This document shows positions 46,259 to 55,546 of a stretch of DNA of 64,000 nucleotides, one piece after another. This DNA comes from Rhodoferax sp. AJA081-3 (GTDB taxonomy: Bacteria > Pseudomonadota > Gammaproteobacteria > Burkholderiales > Burkholderiaceae_C), in assembly GCF_017798165.1 (NCBI RefSeq), contig NZ_CP059068.1, positions 4,092,001 through 4,156,000 of the forward strand, read 5' to 3'. The translations under genes were made by a program, and so were the position numbers. The notes beneath the pieces were generated by a model. That model made no database searches. It was not told where the DNA came from and was given only the letters and a program-made list of their open reading frames with translations. Positions within the stretch are counted from its first letter, which is position 1. Each line of letters begins with the position of its first letter.

Positions 46259-47559
46259 GCATGAAAAAAACACTGATCCAAGGTGGCCTGGTCGTCGATC
46301 CAGCCAGTGGCCTTAAGCAAAATGCCGATGTAGCCCTCGTCGGTACTGATATTGTTGCTATTAATAACGTAGCAAGCGATTTCACACCTGATACTACCAT
46401 CGACGCTGCCGGCTGCATCGTCATGCCCGGCCTGGTCGATCTGGCCGTGCGCCTGCGCGAGCCGGGGCAGGAACATGCGGGCATGCTGGCGTCAGAGATG
46501 GGCGCCGCGGTCGCCGGCGGTGTGACCAGCGTGGTCTGCCCACCCGACACCGAGCCGGTGCTGGACGAAGCGGGGCTGGTGGAGATGTTGCGCCACCGCG
46601 CCGAGCTGCTGAAGCAGGCCCGCCTGTTCCCGCTGGGCGCGCTGACCCGCAACTTGGAAGGCGAAGTGCTGACCGAGATGCTGCACCTCACACAAGCTGG
46701 TTGTATTGGCTTCAGCCAGGCCGAAGTGCCGTTGGCGAATACCCAGGCCGTGCTGCGTGCGCTGCAATACGCCAGCACCTTTGGCTACACCGTGTGGCTG
46801 CGCCCGCAAGAGCTGTACCTGGGCAAGGGCGTGGCGGCCAGCGGACCCTTGGCCACCCGCATGGGTCTGTCGGGAGTGCCGGTGGCGGCGGAGACCATTG
46901 CATTGCACACCATTTTTGAACTGGTGCGCTCCACCCAGGCACGTGTTCATTTGTGCCGCATCAGCAGCGCGGCTGGCGTCGCCCTGGTGCGCCAGGCCAA
47001 GGCCGAGGGCCTTCCCATCACCTGCGATGTCAGCATCAACTCGCTGCACCTGACCGATATGGACATGGGCTACTTCGACAGCCGCATGCGCCTGAACCCA
47101 CCACTGCGCCAGCAGCGCGACCGCGATGCGCTGCGCGCCGGTCTGGCCGACGGCACGATAGACGCGCTGGTGTCCGACCACACACCGGTGGACGAGGACG
47201 CCAAGGCGCTGCCCTTTGCCGAAGCCGAACCCGGCGCCACCGGCCTGGAGCTGCTGCTGAGCCTGACGCTGAAATGGGCGCAAGACAGCGGCATTGCACT
47301 GGAACAGGCGTTAGGTGTGGTCACCAGTCGCCCGGCCAGTGTGGTGGGCTCGGCCTTTGGCGCATTCGCTTCCAGTGCGGGCCGTCTGGTGGTCGGTGGC
47401 GCGGCCGACATCTGTGTGTTTGATCCCAAAGCCGCGTGGACGGTGGAAGGCTCCGCATTGCGCAGCCAGGGCCAGCACACGCCGTTTGGCGGTTACGAAC
47501 TGCCTGGCCGTGTGCGCGCCACCTTTGTTGGCGGCCACCTGGCGTACCAAGCGACTTAA
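46255..47559 (+). CDS. Dihydroorotase-like PyrC' (probably catalytically inactive)
   Basis: 434 residues, amidohydrolase fold. The metal-binding H-x-H of active dihydroorotases is missing: the segment reads [13 protein letters not shown] with A64 and R66 where PGFVDxHxHLREPG is usual. [11 protein letters not shown] is retained. This is the PyrC' type that stabilises aspartate carbamoyltransferase, in agreement with its overlap with pyrB; an active PyrC should be elsewhere. The segment [17 protein letters not shown] (about 26-41) is encoded by a copy of the dispersed repeat, within the N-terminal beta domain. Confidence 0.88.
   Translation: MSMKKTLIQGGLVVDPASGLKQNADVALVGTDIVAINNVASDFTPDTTIDAAGCIVMPGLVDLAVRLREPGQEHAGMLASEMGAAVAGGVTSVVCPPDTEPVLDEAGLVEMLRHRAELLKQARLFPLGALTRNLEGEVLTEMLHLTQAGCIGFSQAEVPLANTQAVLRALQYASTFGYTVWLRPQELYLGKGVAASGPLATRMGLSGVPVAAETIALHTIFELVRSTQARVHLCRISSAAGVALVRQAKAEGLPITCDVSINSLHLTDMDMGYFDSRMRLNPPLRQQRDRDALRAGLADGTIDALVSDHTPVDEDAKALPFAEAEPGATGLELLLSLTLKWAQDSGIALEQALGVVTSRPASVVGSAFGAFASSAGRLVVGGAADICVFDPKAAWTVEGSALRSQGQHTPFGGYELPGRVRATFVGGHLAYQAT
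46329..46376 (+). repeat. Dispersed repeat, copy 7, inside pyrC'
   Basis: TGTAGCCCTCGT, spacer, then TTGCTATTAATAACGTAGCAA. The palindromic half is near-perfect and the C-rich block has one change. It is in the same orientation as the gene and in frame. Confidence 0.7.
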
Positions 47560-48294
47560 ATGAACCGTTTACGCGCCGCGTGGCGCCTGCTGCGGGTGGT
47601 GTTACACATCCTGGGCGGTGTGTGGACCATCTACACGGTCTTGCCCCGCATGACGGTGCTGCAGAAGCATGCGCGGGTTCAGGTCTGGGCCCTCGCCATG
47701 CTGGAGTGTTTAGCTATCAAATTGGTAGTAAAGGGCAGCCCGCCGGTGCATGGCCCCGTGTTGCTGGTTGCCAACCATATCTCCTGGGTCGACATCGTGG
47801 TCATGCACGCCACGCGCCACTGCCGTTTTGTGTCCAAGGACGAAATCGCACGCTGGCCCATCGTCTCTACATTGGCCGGTGCGGCTGACACGCTGTACAT
47901 CACCCGCGAATCGCGCCGCGACGCCATGCGCGTGGTGCACCAGATGGCCCAGTGCCTGCGCGATGGTGATGTGTTGGCCATCTTCCCCGAGGGCACGACG
48001 GGTGATGGCTCCACACTGCTGCCCTTCCACGCCAACCTGTTGCAGGCCGCCATCTCGGCCGATGCACCGGTGCAGCCCGTGGCACTGCAGTTTGCCAATG
48101 CGGCCACCGGGCAGATCAGTTTCGCGCCCTGTTATGTGGGGGATGACACCTTGTGGCAATCGTTGTGGCGCACCTTGCGGGCTGACAACGTGCAGGCGGT
48201 GGTGCAATTTGGCACACCAGAGCGGGCACAAGGCCGTGACCGCCGGGCCTGGGCCGCAGACCTGCGCGAGACCATTGCGGGGCTGCGCGCGTAG
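47560..48294 (+). CDS. plsC: 1-acyl-sn-glycerol-3-phosphate acyltransferase
   Basis: 244 residues. The acyltransferase motif is N-H73-I-S-W-V-D78 and the acceptor motif FPEGTTGDG has E144. A hydrophobic N-terminus anchors it in the membrane. It makes phosphatidic acid from lysophosphatidic acid. The ATG directly follows the pyrC' stop codon (no gap), so it ends the operon. Residues LAIKLVVKG before the first motif are encoded by a half copy of the dispersed repeat. Confidence 0.9.
   Translation: MNRLRAAWRLLRVVLHILGGVWTIYTVLPRMTVLQKHARVQVWALAMLECLAIKLVVKGSPPVHGPVLLVANHISWVDIVVMHATRHCRFVSKDEIARWPIVSTLAGAADTLYITRESRRDAMRVVHQMAQCLRDGDVLAIFPEGTTGDGSTLLPFHANLLQAAISADAPVQPVALQFANAATGQISFAPCYVGDDTLWQSLWRTLRADNVQAVVQFGTPERAQGRDRRAWAADLRETIAGLRA
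47709..47733. repeat. Half copy of the dispersed repeat inside plsC
   Basis: TTTAGCTATCAAATTGGTAGTAAA, a degenerate version of the palindromic half. It lacks the C-rich block. Assignment depends on similarity to the other copies and could be chance. Confidence 0.45.
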
Positions 48295-48310
48295 GCCGTT
48301 AACGCGCCGA

Positions 48311-48703
48311 CTACTGCGGTGCCTTCACCGCGAGGATAGGGCAGGGAATGGACAGCAGCAGCTCTTGCGCCACACTGCCCATGATGAGTTTGCCAATCGG
48401 TGAGCGGTGGCGCAGGCCGATCACCAACAAGGAAACCGGCAAGGTTGCCACCAGGTTTTCAATTTCTTCCACGGCACTTTTGCCACGTCCAAACTGTTTG
48501 AACTCGGCGGTCAGGCCCGGTTCGGCCAGCAGACGCTCGATCCGTTCGACATCCTCAACACTGGCCATGGCGGCATCGTCGCCGCTGCCCGGTGTGGCAT
48601 TCACCACAAGCAGGTGTTCATTGCGGCGCTTGGCGATCTCTATTCCTTTGTCCAGTGCGGCTTGGCCTTCGGGGCGGGGTGCGTAGGCGACGATGATGGT
48701 CAT
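48311..48703 (-). CDS. Universal stress protein (UspA family)
   Basis: 130 residues. The ATP-binding motif of Usp proteins is visible as GLRHRSPIGKLIMGSVAQ, with TIIVAYAPRPEG at the start and SIPCPILAVKAP at the end. The ATG at 48703 follows AGGAG. A longer frame to 48745 is not supported. The gene converges on plsC and diverges from the next gene. The family aids survival under stress; its exact role here is unknown. Confidence 0.92.
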   Translation of the reverse strand: MTIIVAYAPRPEGQAALDKGIEIAKRRNEHLLVVNATPGSGDDAAMASVEDVERIERLLAEPGLTAEFKQFGRGKSAVEEIENLVATLPVSLLVIGLRHRSPIGKLIMGSVAQELLLSIPCPILAVKAPQ

Positions 48704-48791
48704 GCGTTTCTCCTGGTTTGCGCGTATTGGGCGCCATGGGGACATGCGATGCTTCTATTATGTCGATCTAGTCACTACATCCAACACTGCC

Positions 48792-49844
48792 ATGTCCAAA
48801 CTGCGACTCATCCTTTGGCTTTTGATCGCCTGGCCGCTACCGGCACTGCTGGCCGGTGCCATGGGCTGGAGTGGTGTGTGGGGCAGCGGCAGTGCCCTGG
48901 TCGATTACCTCATTCCCTTACCGGTGGCAGGCGGTGTATTACACGTTCCGTCCTTCATCGTGTGCGGTTGGATTGCTTGGCAACTACCTTCGGCAAGTGC
49001 CAGCAGCCTGAGCAAGTGGCGTGCCTTGTTGCTGGGCGCCGCGTTGGCGGGTGTGCTGCTGCTGTTGCGGCTGGACGAACTGCTACTGGCCGTGCAAACA
49101 CAATCCAGCCGCGTGGGTAGTTTGTGGCAAGAAAATCCCGTGGGCCTGTTTGTGTTGTGCGATGCATTGGTAGCTTTGCTTCTCACCGCCGCGGCTTCTC
49201 AGGGGCCCTGGCTGCGTCTGGAGTTGAGTACCCTGTTGCTCCTGCTGGTTCCTGCGGCAGTGCCTTTGGGCTTGGCTCTGAAATATTCCAAGGCTGGTGA
49301 AGACTTCCGGTATGTCGCTGCACGACCTGGCCCCACCCGCAGTGACGAGATCACCATGGTGTTCACCCGGCTGAACGTACAAGCAGCCGATTTTCAGGCC
49401 CGGGCAGAGGCTTGGGCTGCGCCTCGGCACCCACGCCTCACGGTCGACAGCGACGATGCGGCTATTTTGTTCACCACGAATCTGGATGCAGCCCGCAACT
49501 TCGACACCCGTCAAGTGGCCGCCACACTGTGCCTGTATGACGATGGCACGCCATCCAAGTGGGTGCAGGGTGCTGGCCTACAAGACTGCTTCGATGGGCA
49601 CGTGAGTTTCACCGAGCGGTTTTCCCAGGCCCACGCTGCGCGCCCCAGCACAGAGCCGCCAGACGTTCAACACTATATGGCCCGCATCAGTGTGTGTGAC
49701 AGTGTCAAGCCGATTGCTCCAGGTAATGACGCTACTGCTGTTCAAACTGCCAGCCTGCGCATCTGCAGCGGACTCACCGAGGCCCGTGAAGCGCTGGTAC
49801 GCAAGCACCCGGAGTGGGCTAGCGTTCCAGTTGCTCCGCGCTAA
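48792..49844 (+). CDS. Membrane protein with a large periplasmic or cytosolic domain, unknown function
   Basis: 350 residues from the ATG at 48792; the frame is open upstream to 48693 but that part overlaps the divergent stress gene. Residues 1-170 hold about five hydrophobic helices (LILWLLIAWPLPALLAGA, ALLLGAALAGVLLLLRL, LSTLLLLLVPAAVPLGLAL). Residues about 175-350 are soluble with several cysteines (TLCLYDD, LQDCFDG, ISVCDS, RICSG). No family recognised. It overlaps the end of the convergent ABC ATPase gene by 4 nt. Confidence 0.7.
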   Translation: MSKLRLILWLLIAWPLPALLAGAMGWSGVWGSGSALVDYLIPLPVAGGVLHVPSFIVCGWIAWQLPSASASSLSKWRALLLGAALAGVLLLLRLDELLLAVQTQSSRVGSLWQENPVGLFVLCDALVALLLTAAASQGPWLRLELSTLLLLLVPAAVPLGLALKYSKAGEDFRYVAARPGPTRSDEITMVFTRLNVQAADFQARAEAWAAPRHPRLTVDSDDAAILFTTNLDAARNFDTRQVAATLCLYDDGTPSKWVQGAGLQDCFDGHVSFTERFSQAHAARPSTEPPDVQHYMARISVCDSVKPIAPGNDATAVQTASLRICSGLTEAREALVRKHPEWASVPVAPR

Positions 49845-50908
49845 GCCTCGCGCTTAAACGTCACCACGTGGTCCACCTGGGTGCGGATGCCAATCCATTC
49901 ACCCAGGCGGTGGTCGTGGTGGCTGGGCACATGGGCCTGCACGGTCTGGCCACTGGCCAGGCGCAGCGTGTATAAAAATTCGGAGCCGCGAAACGCCTTG
50001 CGCACGATCTCGGCCTTAACCGGCGCATCGTCGTCGTGCACGATGTCATCGGCGCGCAGCAGCACATCACATTCGCCCTGCGGGTAGGCGGATGGCAGGG
50101 GGCATTCGGCCACATCGGTCAGATCGCCCAGTGCGGTCTGCACGGCCACCTCGCCATCCACATCCACCAGTTTGGCGGGCGCAAACACACCATGGCCAAT
50201 AAACTCCGCCACAAAACGGGTGGCTGGGCGGTGGTACAGCGAATAGGCGTCTTCCCACTGGTGCAGCGCGCCCTCGTGCATCACACCAATCATGTCGCCA
50301 ATGGCAAAGGCCTCCAGCTGGTCGTGGGTGACAAACAGGGCCGTGGCACCGGCGGCCTTCAGGATGCCGCGTACTTCGTGGGCCAGGCGTTCGCGCAGGT
50401 CCACATCCAGGTTGGAAAAAGGTTCGTCCAGCAACAGCAGTTGCGGCCGCGGCGCCAGTGCGCGGGCCAGGGCTACGCGCTGTTGCTGGCCACCGGAGAG
50501 TTCATGTGGATAGCGCTTGTGGGCATCACTCAGGCCCACCCATTCCAGCACCTCGGCCACGCGGGCCTTGCGTTCGGCTGCGGGCCAGTCGTGGATGCCA
50601 AAGGCCACGTTGCGGTCTACGTCCAGGTGGGGGAACAGCGCGTAGTCCTGGAACACCATGCCGATGCGGCGTTTTTCTGCTGGCACATGGGTCTGTGGGC
50701 TGCTGACCGTGTGGCCGGCCAGCTGGATCTCGCCCCCGCTAACCGCCTCCAGCCCCGCCACGGCGCGCAGCAGCGTGGTCTTGCCACAGCCCGAGGGGCC
50801 TATCAGCACACCAATGTCGCCGGCACGCAGGCCCAGCGACACATCCTGCACGGCGGCACGGCTTCTGCCGGGGTATTGGACTTGCAGGTGGGTGAGGTTC
50901 AGAAACAT
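49841..50908 (-). CDS. fbpC: Fe(3+)-type ABC transporter ATP-binding protein
   Basis: 355 residues. Walker A GPSGCGKTT (37-45), Q-loop MVFQDYALFPH, signature LSGGQQQRVALARAL, Walker B LLLLDEPFSNLD, H-loop VTHDQ and a C-terminal TOBE-like domain. The closest family is FbpC/AfuC, which powers ferric iron import, though sulfate or spermidine importers have similar ATPases. It is divergent from the permease gene and both flank a Fur-like box, which supports iron. No periplasmic binding-protein gene is adjacent. Confidence 0.88.
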   Translation of the reverse strand: MFLNLTHLQVQYPGRSRAAVQDVSLGLRAGDIGVLIGPSGCGKTTLLRAVAGLEAVSGGEIQLAGHTVSSPQTHVPAEKRRIGMVFQDYALFPHLDVDRNVAFGIHDWPAAERKARVAEVLEWVGLSDAHKRYPHELSGGQQQRVALARALAPRPQLLLLDEPFSNLDVDLRERLAHEVRGILKAAGATALFVTHDQLEAFAIGDMIGVMHEGALHQWEDAYSLYHRPATRFVAEFIGHGVFAPAKLVDVDGEVAVQTALGDLTDVAECPLPSAYPQGECDVLLRADDIVHDDDAPVKAEIVRKAFRGSEFLYTLRLASGQTVQAHVPSHHDHRLGEWIGIRTQVDHVVTFKREA

Positions 50909-50923
50909 GTGGTCGATTTTAGA

Positions 50924-50938
50924 TGATTACAATTCTCA
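50924..50938. promoter_or_regulatory. Probable Fur box
   Basis: The minus strand reads TGAGAATTGTAATCA, matching the 7-1-7 Fur consensus TGATAATNATTATCA at 11 of 14 scored positions. It lies 16 bp before the ATP-binding protein start and about 38 bp before the likely permease start, so it could repress both directions under iron sufficiency. Confidence 0.6.
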
Positions 50939-50975
50939 TTTAGCTTTGACCTCCTTGGTCCTTAGGCCCCACCCC

Positions 50976-52622
50976 TTGTTGTCCTCCCTGTCCTCTCCAC
51001 CCCTGTCCCGCTGGACGCTGTTGCTGCTGGTATCGACACTGATGCTGCCTGTGCTGGCGGTGCTGGGCGCCTGGCTGCCGGTGGGCGCGGCCTCGGGCCA
51101 GGCAACCGCCATCCTGCGCGAGATGGCAGCCACCGTGCTGCCCGACTATTTGTGGACCACCGTGCAGCTGTGCCTGATGGTGACGGTGGGTGTGGCCGTG
51201 GTCGGTCTGTCCACCGCGGCGGCGGTGACGCTGTTTGAATTTCCGGGGCGGCGCGTGTTTGAATGGGCGCTGCTGCTACCCCTGGCTATGCCCGCCTATG
51301 TGGTGGCCTATGCCTATACCGACTTTTTGCAGTTCAGCGGCCCGCTGCAAAACGCCCTGCGTGCCGCACTGGGGGCTGAGGGTCGTATGTTCCCCGAGGT
51401 GCGCAATGTAGGCGGCGCGGCCTGGGTCTTCACCTTTGCGCTGTATCCGTATGTCTACCTGCTGGCGCGCACTGCACTGGGCGAACGCACCGTGCACCTG
51501 ATGGAAGCCGCCCGCCTGATGGGCGCACCCCTGCGCCGGCGCCTGCGCGAGGTGGCCTTGCCGCTGGCCCGCCCCGCGGTGGCCGCCGGTATTGCGCTGG
51601 CACTGATGGAGACGCTGGCCGATTTTGGCGTGGTCAGCTACTTTGGCATCCAGACCTTTACCGCTGGCATCTACAAGGCCTGGTTGTCCATGGACAACCG
51701 CATCGCCGCGGCCCAACTGGCCACCATGCTGCTGGTGTTTGTGGCCCTGCTGCTGGGCCTAGAACACCGCGCCCAGCACCGCATGCGTTTTGCGGTGACC
51801 AAGGGCGCGCGCGCAGGCTCGGCTGATGCGCACGCCGTGCCCCTGCTGGGCCACCGCCGCGTATGGGCCTGGCTGCTGTGTGCCACGCCTATCCTGATGG
51901 GTTTTGTGCTGCCAGTGTTGTTCATGCTGCGCCCGCTGCTGGCCGACTGGGCGGGCCTGCCCTGGGCGCGTTTTGGCGAATGGGCATTCAACAGCGTGCG
52001 CCTGGCCAGCATCACCGCCGTGTTGGCGGTGGGGGTGGCGCTGGCGCTGGCCTTCCAGGTAAGGCGCAGCGGCCACTGGGCGGTGCGCGGTGCGGCCCAG
52101 GTGGCGGGCATGGGTTACGCCATACCCGGTGCCGTGGTCGTGGTGGGCCTGCTGCTGCCGGTGGGCTGGCTGCAGGCTTGGGCGCCGGACTGGCAGGTGG
52201 GCTACTGGGTCACCGCCACGGCGGTGGGCATTGTGTGGGCCTACCTGGTGCGCTTTTGTGCGGTGGCCCTGCAGTCGGTGCAAAGCGGTTATGCGCGCCT
52301 GCCCACCAGCCTGGACGACTCCGCCCGCATGCTGGGCGCATCTGGCATACAAACGCTGACACGTGTGCACTGGCCGCTGCTGCGCCGTTCGGTGGCGGCC
52401 GCGGCGTTGCTGGTGTTTGTGGACGTGATGAAAGAGCTGCCCGCCACGCTGGTGCTGCGCCCCTTCAACAGCGACACGCTGGCCGTGGTGGCCTATCAGT
52501 TGGCACGCGACGAACGCCTGGGCGAGGCCGCCTTGCCCTGCCTGGCGCTGGTGTTGGTGGGCTTGATTCCCGTGATTTTGCTCAGCCGCACCTTGCGCAG
52601 CAGCCCGACGCGCAAAGACTGA
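50976..52622 (+). CDS. fbpB: Fe(3+)-type ABC transporter permease (fused double domain)
   Basis: About 548 residues with some twelve membrane helices and two permease domains, each with an EAA-type loop (EAARLMGAPLRRRLREVALP and DDSARMLGASGIQTLTRVHWP). This is the FbpB/AfuB type. No in-frame ATG lies near the expected N-terminus. TTG codons occur at 50946, 50955, 50976 and 50979; 50976 is a compromise and the start is uncertain by up to 15 codons. The gene is divergent from fbpC across the Fur-like box. Confidence 0.85.
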   Translation: MLSSLSSPPLSRWTLLLLVSTLMLPVLAVLGAWLPVGAASGQATAILREMAATVLPDYLWTTVQLCLMVTVGVAVVGLSTAAAVTLFEFPGRRVFEWALLLPLAMPAYVVAYAYTDFLQFSGPLQNALRAALGAEGRMFPEVRNVGGAAWVFTFALYPYVYLLARTALGERTVHLMEAARLMGAPLRRRLREVALPLARPAVAAGIALALMETLADFGVVSYFGIQTFTAGIYKAWLSMDNRIAAAQLATMLLVFVALLLGLEHRAQHRMRFAVTKGARAGSADAHAVPLLGHRRVWAWLLCATPILMGFVLPVLFMLRPLLADWAGLPWARFGEWAFNSVRLASITAVLAVGVALALAFQVRRSGHWAVRGAAQVAGMGYAIPGAVVVVGLLLPVGWLQAWAPDWQVGYWVTATAVGIVWAYLVRFCAVALQSVQSGYARLPTSLDDSARMLGASGIQTLTRVHWPLLRRSVAAAALLVFVDVMKELPATLVLRPFNSDTLAVVAYQLARDERLGEAALPCLALVLVGLIPVILLSRTLRSSPTRKD

Positions 52623-52634
52623 TCTACGCCTTTT

Positions 52635-52686
52635 GGGGCTGTAGCCCCCGTGAAATGGTTATCTATTGCTATAAAACATGTAGCAA
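52635..52686 (+). repeat. Dispersed repeat, copy 8
   Basis: GGGGCTGTAGCCCCCGT, spacer, then TTGCTATAAAACATGTAGCAA. This is one of the two best matches to the consensus. It lies 13 bp after the permease stop, and its first block can form a GGGGC/GCCCC hairpin. Confidence 0.85.
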
Positions 52687-52788
52687 ATATTGAGTCTGTC
52701 AGCTTGGGGGAAATACCTCTTTCCAACTGAACCCGGTTCACCTATTATCTGACCGCCAGTCACCTAATAGCCTTTCCCAGGAGAACCC

Positions 52789-53268
52789 ATGGAACTCAAC
52801 ATCAACGGCAAACCCGTCCAGGTGGATGCCGACCCCGCGATGCCCTTGCTGTGGGTGTTGCGTGACACCCTCAACATGACCGGTACCAAGTTTGGTTGCG
52901 GCATTGCTGCCTGTGGCGCCTGCACGGTGCACATTGGCGGCGAGGCGGTGCGTTCTTGCGTGTTCCCGGTGTCCGCGGTGGCGGGCAAACCCATTCGCAC
53001 CATTGAATCCTTGGGCACGGCCGACAAGCCCCATGCGCTGCAAGCCGCGTGGATTGCCGAACAGGTGCCCCAGTGTGGCTACTGCCAAAGCGGCATGCTG
53101 ATGGCCGCCGCCGCGCTGCTGGAGAGCAAACCCAAACCGACGGATGCCGATATTGACGCGGCCATGAGCAACATCTGCCGCTGCGGCACCTACCAGCGTG
53201 TGCGCGCCGCCATCCACCGCGCGGCGGGTACGACCAGCACAACAACAACTACCGGAGCCACAGCATGA
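52789..53268 (+). CDS. [2Fe-2S] small subunit of a molybdenum hydroxylase (isoquinoline 1-oxidoreductase type)
   Basis: 159 residues. The plant-type [2Fe-2S] cluster has C37, C42, C45 and C57 ([16 protein letters not shown]...SC). The second has C95, C98, C129 and C131 ([18 protein letters not shown]). This is the electron-transfer subunit of a xanthine-oxidase-family enzyme; together with a large subunit that lacks a separate FAD subunit it fits the IorAB type. CCCAGGAG lies upstream of the ATG. A low-complexity Thr tail precedes the 4-nt overlap with the large subunit. Confidence 0.93.
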   Translation: MELNINGKPVQVDADPAMPLLWVLRDTLNMTGTKFGCGIAACGACTVHIGGEAVRSCVFPVSAVAGKPIRTIESLGTADKPHALQAAWIAEQVPQCGYCQSGMLMAAAALLESKPKPTDADIDAAMSNICRCGTYQRVRAAIHRAAGTTSTTTTTGATA

Positions 53269-55532
53269 AGCGCCGCACCTGGATACTGAGCGCCCTGGGC
53301 GCTACCGGCGCATTGGTGGTCGGCTGGGGCGTGCTGCCCGCCCGTTCCCGCCTGGGCACACCCGACATGTTGCTGCCCACGCAGGGCGATGTGGCACTGA
53401 ATGGCTGGATCAAGATCGCGGCCGATGGCAGCGTGGTGATGGCCATGCCGCGTGCCGAAATGGGGCAGGGCGTCTACACCGCATTGGCCATGTTGGTGGC
53501 CGAAGAGCTGGATGTGCCCCTGGCCCGCGTGCGCCTGGAGCAGGCAGGGCCCCACTCCGTATACGGCAATGTCGCCATGTTTGTCAGCAGCCTGCCGTTC
53601 CACCCGCTGGACAGCGAAGAGGGCCACAAGACCACCACGGTCAAGGTTGGTCAATGGCTGGTGGGCAAGGTGGCGCGTGAGCTGGGTATCAGCGTCACGG
53701 GTGGATCGTCCACCATGGCCGACGCCTGGGACCCCCTGCGCATGGCCGCGGCCACTGCCCGCGCCAGTCTGCTGGGCGCCGCCGCCGCACAGTGGAAGCT
53801 GCCCGTGGGTGAGCTGCGGGTGAAAGATGGTGTAGTGTCCCACGCCTCTGGCCAAAGCGCGCACTACGGCACATTTGCCCAAGCCGCGGCCGGCACCACG
53901 CCTGGCAATGTGGCGTTCAAGGACCGTAAGGACTGGACGCTGATCGGCAAACCCGCGCCCCGCAGCGATATACCGGCCAAGACCAATGGCACAGCGCAGT
54001 TTGGGCTGGACGTGCGCCTGCCCGGCATGTTGTACGCGCAGGCCCGCATGGCGCCCATGTTGGGCGGCACCGTGGGCAGTCTGGATACCAAGGCCGCGTT
54101 GGCGGTGTCCGGTGTGGAGCTTGTGCTGCCGCTGGAGTCCTTCGCCGGATCGACAGCTGGTTTTGCCGTCGTGGGCAAGACCACCTGGCATGCGCGCCAA
54201 GGTGCGGATGCGGTGGTTGCCACCTGGCAGCAGCGTACCGCCGGTGCGCTGGACACCCAGGCCATTGAAGCCAAACTGCTGGAAGCCCTTAAGGCCGAGG
54301 ATGGCTTTACGTTTTACGAGAAAGGCTCCGCCAGCAAGGCCGAGTCTGGCGCTGCCAAAGTGGTGGAGGCCATTTACCGCGCCCCCTACCTGGCCCACGC
54401 CACGATGGAGCCGATGAACTGCACGGCCCAGGTGAAAGACGGCAAGGTCGAGGTCTGGGCACCCACGCAAGTGCCCGACATGGCCCGCGCCATCGCCGCC
54501 AAAGTGGCGGGTGTGTCAGAAGAAAAGGTCACGCTGCACACCACACTCTTGGGCGGAGGTTTTGGCCGGCGGTTGGAAGTGGACCACGTGGGCCAGGCCG
54601 TGCGCGTGGCCATGGCCTGCGGCGGCAAACCCGTGCAACTGGGTTGGTCGCGCGAGCAGGACACCACGCACGATTTCTACCGCCCCATGCACGTGGCCAG
54701 CCTGCACGCCGCAGTGGATGCGCAGGGCGCCATCACCAGCCTGCGTATCAAGTCGGCGGGTGATGCCATCACCCCGCGCTGGATCGCCCGTGGCCTGCCA
54801 GCACTGGCAGGCCCCATCGATACGCCCGACAAGACCACGGCCGAGGGCCTGTTTGACCTGCCCTACGGTTTTGCCAACCAGCACATGTCGCATGTGGCCA
54901 CCCGCATGGATGTGCCGGTGGGCTTTTGGCGTTCGGTCGGGCATTCACACAATGCCTTTTTCTCCGAAGGTTTTATGGATGAGCTGGCGGCCGAGGCCAA
55001 ACAAGACCCGCTCGCTTTCCGCCGTGCCTTGCTGAAAGACGCACCGCGTTACCTGGCCGTTCTGAACCTGGCTGCGGAGAAAGCCAAGTGGGGCAGCCCG
55101 CTGCCCGCAGGCCGTGCGCGCGGCATTGCGCTGCACGAATCCTTTGGCTCCATCGTGGCCGAGGTGGCCGAGGTGTCTTTGCAAGACGGCAAGCCCCGTG
55201 TGCACCGCGTGGTCTGTGCCGTGGACTGCGGCACGGTTATCAACCCCAACACCGTGGCGCAACAGATGGAAAGTGCCGTCATCTTTGCGCTGACGGCCGC
55301 GCTGTATGGCCGCATCGACATCAAGGACGGTGCCGTGCAGCAAAGCAATTTTGGCGACTACCCCATGGTGCAACTGCCCCAGGCCCCGGTGGTGGAAAAC
55401 TGGATCGTGCCCAGTACACGCGCACCGGCTGGCGTGGGCGAGCCCGGTGTGCCACCGCTGGCGCCGGCTGTGGCCAATGCACTGTTCGCACTGACGGGCA
55501 AGCGCCAGCGTGCGCTGCCATTCGCCGTCTGA
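53265..55532 (+). CDS. Molybdopterin large subunit of the hydroxylase (isoquinoline 1-oxidoreductase type)
   Basis: 755 residues. The N-terminus [17 protein letters not shown] looks like a Tat-type leader or anchor with an RR pair. Family motifs include [57 protein letters not shown] and the catalytic glutamate in [14 protein letters not shown]. These enzymes hydroxylate aldehydes or N-heterocycles; the substrate is not readable. The adjacent TetR gene may control it. The exported location is inferred from the leader. Confidence 0.9.
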   Translation: MKRRTWILSALGATGALVVGWGVLPARSRLGTPDMLLPTQGDVALNGWIKIAADGSVVMAMPRAEMGQGVYTALAMLVAEELDVPLARVRLEQAGPHSVYGNVAMFVSSLPFHPLDSEEGHKTTTVKVGQWLVGKVARELGISVTGGSSTMADAWDPLRMAAATARASLLGAAAAQWKLPVGELRVKDGVVSHASGQSAHYGTFAQAAAGTTPGNVAFKDRKDWTLIGKPAPRSDIPAKTNGTAQFGLDVRLPGMLYAQARMAPMLGGTVGSLDTKAALAVSGVELVLPLESFAGSTAGFAVVGKTTWHARQGADAVVATWQQRTAGALDTQAIEAKLLEALKAEDGFTFYEKGSASKAESGAAKVVEAIYRAPYLAHATMEPMNCTAQVKDGKVEVWAPTQVPDMARAIAAKVAGVSEEKVTLHTTLLGGGFGRRLEVDHVGQAVRVAMACGGKPVQLGWSREQDTTHDFYRPMHVASLHAAVDAQGAITSLRIKSAGDAITPRWIARGLPALAGPIDTPDKTTAEGLFDLPYGFANQHMSHVATRMDVPVGFWRSVGHSHNAFFSEGFMDELAAEAKQDPLAFRRALLKDAPRYLAVLNLAAEKAKWGSPLPAGRARGIALHESFGSIVAEVAEVSLQDGKPRVHRVVCAVDCGTVINPNTVAQQMESAVIFALTAALYGRIDIKDGAVQQSNFGDYPMVQLPQAPVVENWIVPSTRAPAGVGEPGVPPLAPAVANALFALTGKRQRALPFAV

Positions 55533-55546
55533 CACTTTCGCCCCGC

